From Paraphaeosphaeria minitans (lineage: Eukaryota; Ascomycota; Dothideomycetes; Pleosporales; Didymosphaeriaceae), in the NCBI GenBank assembly GCA_015832175.1, contig WJXW01000015.1, positions 1,116,001 to 1,180,000 of the forward strand: 64,000 nucleotides of DNA. The letters are read 5' to 3'. Both the position numbers and the translations under genes were made by a program. The notes beneath the pieces are model-generated. The model ran no database searches and was not told the origin of the DNA. It was given only the letters and a program-made list of their open reading frames with translations. Shown piece by piece: positions 61,896 through 64,000 of this stretch. Numbering within the stretch: position 1 is the first letter of the stretch; each line of letters begins with the position of its first letter.

Positions 61896-64000
61896 TGCAC
61901 ACTTTCAGTACCGACAGTGCGCTGCAACCGCTGTTTGAGACGAAGTTAGCTCTGCGGATAAGGTCAGCAGGGAATTTTGGGGAACCTGGCTGCGTCTTAC
62001 CGACACGCTCGCTCATCTGCTGCCGCTACTGCCGTGCTAGTGAAGCCCAGGCTAAGTCTGCTGGCCGCGAAATGAAGACACACGCAGCGCTAGAAGCACG
62101 GGTGCACGAATGGCAGAGTACCGTTACCTCGGGGATCACCAGCCCCAGCAGCTATCACCGTCGTCGTGGTACGCAATAGGTGGCACTCGAAGGAGCAGCC
62201 ATGGAACGAGCAATCAGATAGAGTGATAGGCTGCAGAGCAGTCAGTCAAGGATCTGTAGCGGTCCAAAGATAAGAAATACGAGCTGAGGTTGAGGCTGTG
62301 TGAAGGAGATTACCACGACAGACGTTTGACAACCGAGGAGCATAAATGTCCTGTCTTAAGTTACTCAACGCGGAAAATCACCTAATAAGACTCGGCGCTT
62401 CACCTAAACGGCGATAGAATTGCTCTCCGGTCTTCGTGAGCTATTTGCTCGCCTGTATCTTCTCGACGAGCGGTGTTGAGCGAGATGTATGCAGAGGACG
62501 AGGCGACAGCCTGCTAGCTGACTGTGGTGCGATAGGGCTCAGCAGTCGGGATATTGGCTTCGAGAGACAACAGCAGGTGCAAGAGTGAACACGGTAGGTA
62601 GCGTAGGGTAGCGACTGGCGGGCTGGCGAGCTGCCATCGCACCTGTTCCTCGAGCCTCTCGGCAGTCGCGCACTTGGAAGAAATGTAACTCTTCTCTAAA
62701 TCGCTGTAACCATGATTAATTGTGATCGCGAAGAGGAGTCTGGCTACAAGCTGTTCGAGTGCGTAGCATAGTGGGATGCCTCAGCGGAGACGGATGACAT
62801 CGACACTTGCTAGGTAAGCCATCATCTACGCGACACGCGATTTCTCGACTTTGAGGGTCATACCTCGCAATACTCTAGTCTTGAGAGACCAGCAACCGGC
62901 GACCAGATACTGGTAGCCGAAGCAGCCAAGACACACGTAAAAATCACACAGCTTGTAGTAGTCGATTCCACTGATGGAAACGTCATCGACTGCAGTGCTT
63001 CGATGAGGATAGTCATCTGCCTCAAATGATCGATGTCTGGGTCTGAGCGAGCATCAGGCGGAGGCCTCCGGTAACAATCAGGGGCCTCTGCCTACGAGCT
63101 GGGCTGCCGTTGTGAAGAACGCAGCGATCTGTATTCCCTGTCAGCGCGGAGACTTGAGTCTGCAGAATGACTAAGTAGACAGTAAGGATCTGTGGACGGC
63201 TACAGGAAAAACGACGCGAGCCGTCGCGAGACAGTCGGCTATGATTTTTTGTGATGCGGCACACCATCCGATGCTGCGCCCTTACAAGCTAACGTTACGA
63301 GAAGACGGCAGTTCTCGATCGAATCCCGCGAAAAAGTCTAGGATATGACTGTCAGCTTCGGTACAGGCGATTCACAGACTAGGGCACACTTCAGCCGAAC
63401 CCTCAGCGGTCAGCTATTACACTGACCGCGCTAGCCCCACCTCATGCAGCCGTCAACGTACTAACTTCTTCAGTGGGAGATCAGAACTTGGGAGAGACTT
63501 CACACGGCAGTAGCTACAAGGGGAACAGCACATGATCGACTGCGCATCCTCAAGAGCAGTCATTCGCAGTCGGGTTTACAGCTAGAGCTGCCAGGTCATC
63601 GTCTCCATTAGAGCTAGTTGTTACCAGGCTGCAGTGCTGGTAGGAATATGAACGGATGGAACAGTCGGTGGGAAAGCTGCTCTGGTGAAGCTTGGTAGCG
63701 TTGGACTTACAGATGTTCTCGATATCCCGGCAAGGGGGCATCCGGAGAGCTCAAAGCGGAAAGATCAAGAGCCAATCGTCCGCAACGAATAAGCCTATGT
63801 CAAATTGCCTCATGTTTGTTATTCATCAGTCAACAGGATCGAGGCATGGGAGCACGCCTTACCTTGGGCAATCACTCTTTGATCTCGTCAACCTCACCTG
63901 CTCTCATGTTCCTACGACAGCGACTCTCGAAATGAGCGCATGTACTGATCAGAATCGAACTAACGTTATTCGATAAACGCATCAACGTTCACGAGTGTAG
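61896..64000. other. No supportable gene
   Basis: Only frames under 95 codons occur, without motifs, on both strands to the end of the window. Confidence 0.35.

Noticed and set aside
63310..63335. GATCGAATCCCGC resembles a tRNA T arm
   Set aside because: The T-loop TTC is missing and no cloverleaf can be folded from the flanks.

Overview
This window is nuclear DNA of a filamentous ascomycete (Pezizomycotina). Introns are 43-66 nt with GTRNGN donors, CTAAC or CTGAC branch sites and YAG acceptors. The families present are also fungal: an RNH-bearing Tad1-like LINE, a DD34E Tc1-like transposon, LsdA/Rds1-like secreted proteins, a berberine-bridge-like oxidoreductase, a fungal-type bZIP and a POT/PTR2 peptide transporter. 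Placement in Dothideomycetes is my guess from the protein families, not something the sequence proves. I found no rRNA, tRNA, CRISPR array or bacterial-type operon.

The window is gene-poor and looks like an accessory or repeat-rich compartment. From left to right it holds: a few small genes including a 66-aa one-pass membrane protein (2.0 kb); a broken Ulp1-like protease locus and a frameshifted WD-like gene lying between the arms of a 56-bp inverted repeat (3.75-6.46 kb); a peptide-transporter pseudogene carrying a 5'-truncated LINE (9.6-12.5 kb); an F-box-like/DUF7730-type gene (14.5 kb); a decayed DHCR24-like oxidoreductase (16 kb); an unknown long gene with two in-frame stops (18-20 kb); a four-exon membrane protein (20.9 kb); an LsdA/Rds1-like secreted protein (22.5 kb); a 159-bp x 3 tandem repeat (25.4 kb); a coiled-coil protein (27 kb); and a kinase-like pseudogene (28.9-30.9 kb).

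The centre holds a complete 3.45-kb Tc1-like transposon (31,007-34,456). It has about 185-bp terminal inverted repeats, TA target duplications and two convergent genes: a DD34E transposase and an intron-containing accessory protein. It is followed by a berberine-bridge-like gene with one premature stop (36-37.6 kb), a second LsdA/Rds1-like gene (38.5-40.3 kb), a three-exon coiled-coil gene (40.8-41.5 kb), and a full-length, apparently intact 6,017-bp LINE (42,471-48,487) with a 12-bp target duplication and a CCAA-repeat tail. The last 15 kb hold a bZIP gene (50.4-51.1 kb), a 135-bp MITE (54.6 kb) and otherwise mostly degraded or unrecognised sequence.

Two themes connect the parts. First, at least six host genes are broken by single clean TAA, TAG or TGA codons in frame, consistent with C-to-T or G-to-A change at CpA/TpG as in repeat-induced point mutation (RIP), though not proven. 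Second, the LINE and the Tc1-like element are open, with precise boundaries, and the two LINE copies differ by only about four substitutions over 812 aligned bases. Mobile elements therefore appear to have moved recently into a region whose own genes have been decaying.
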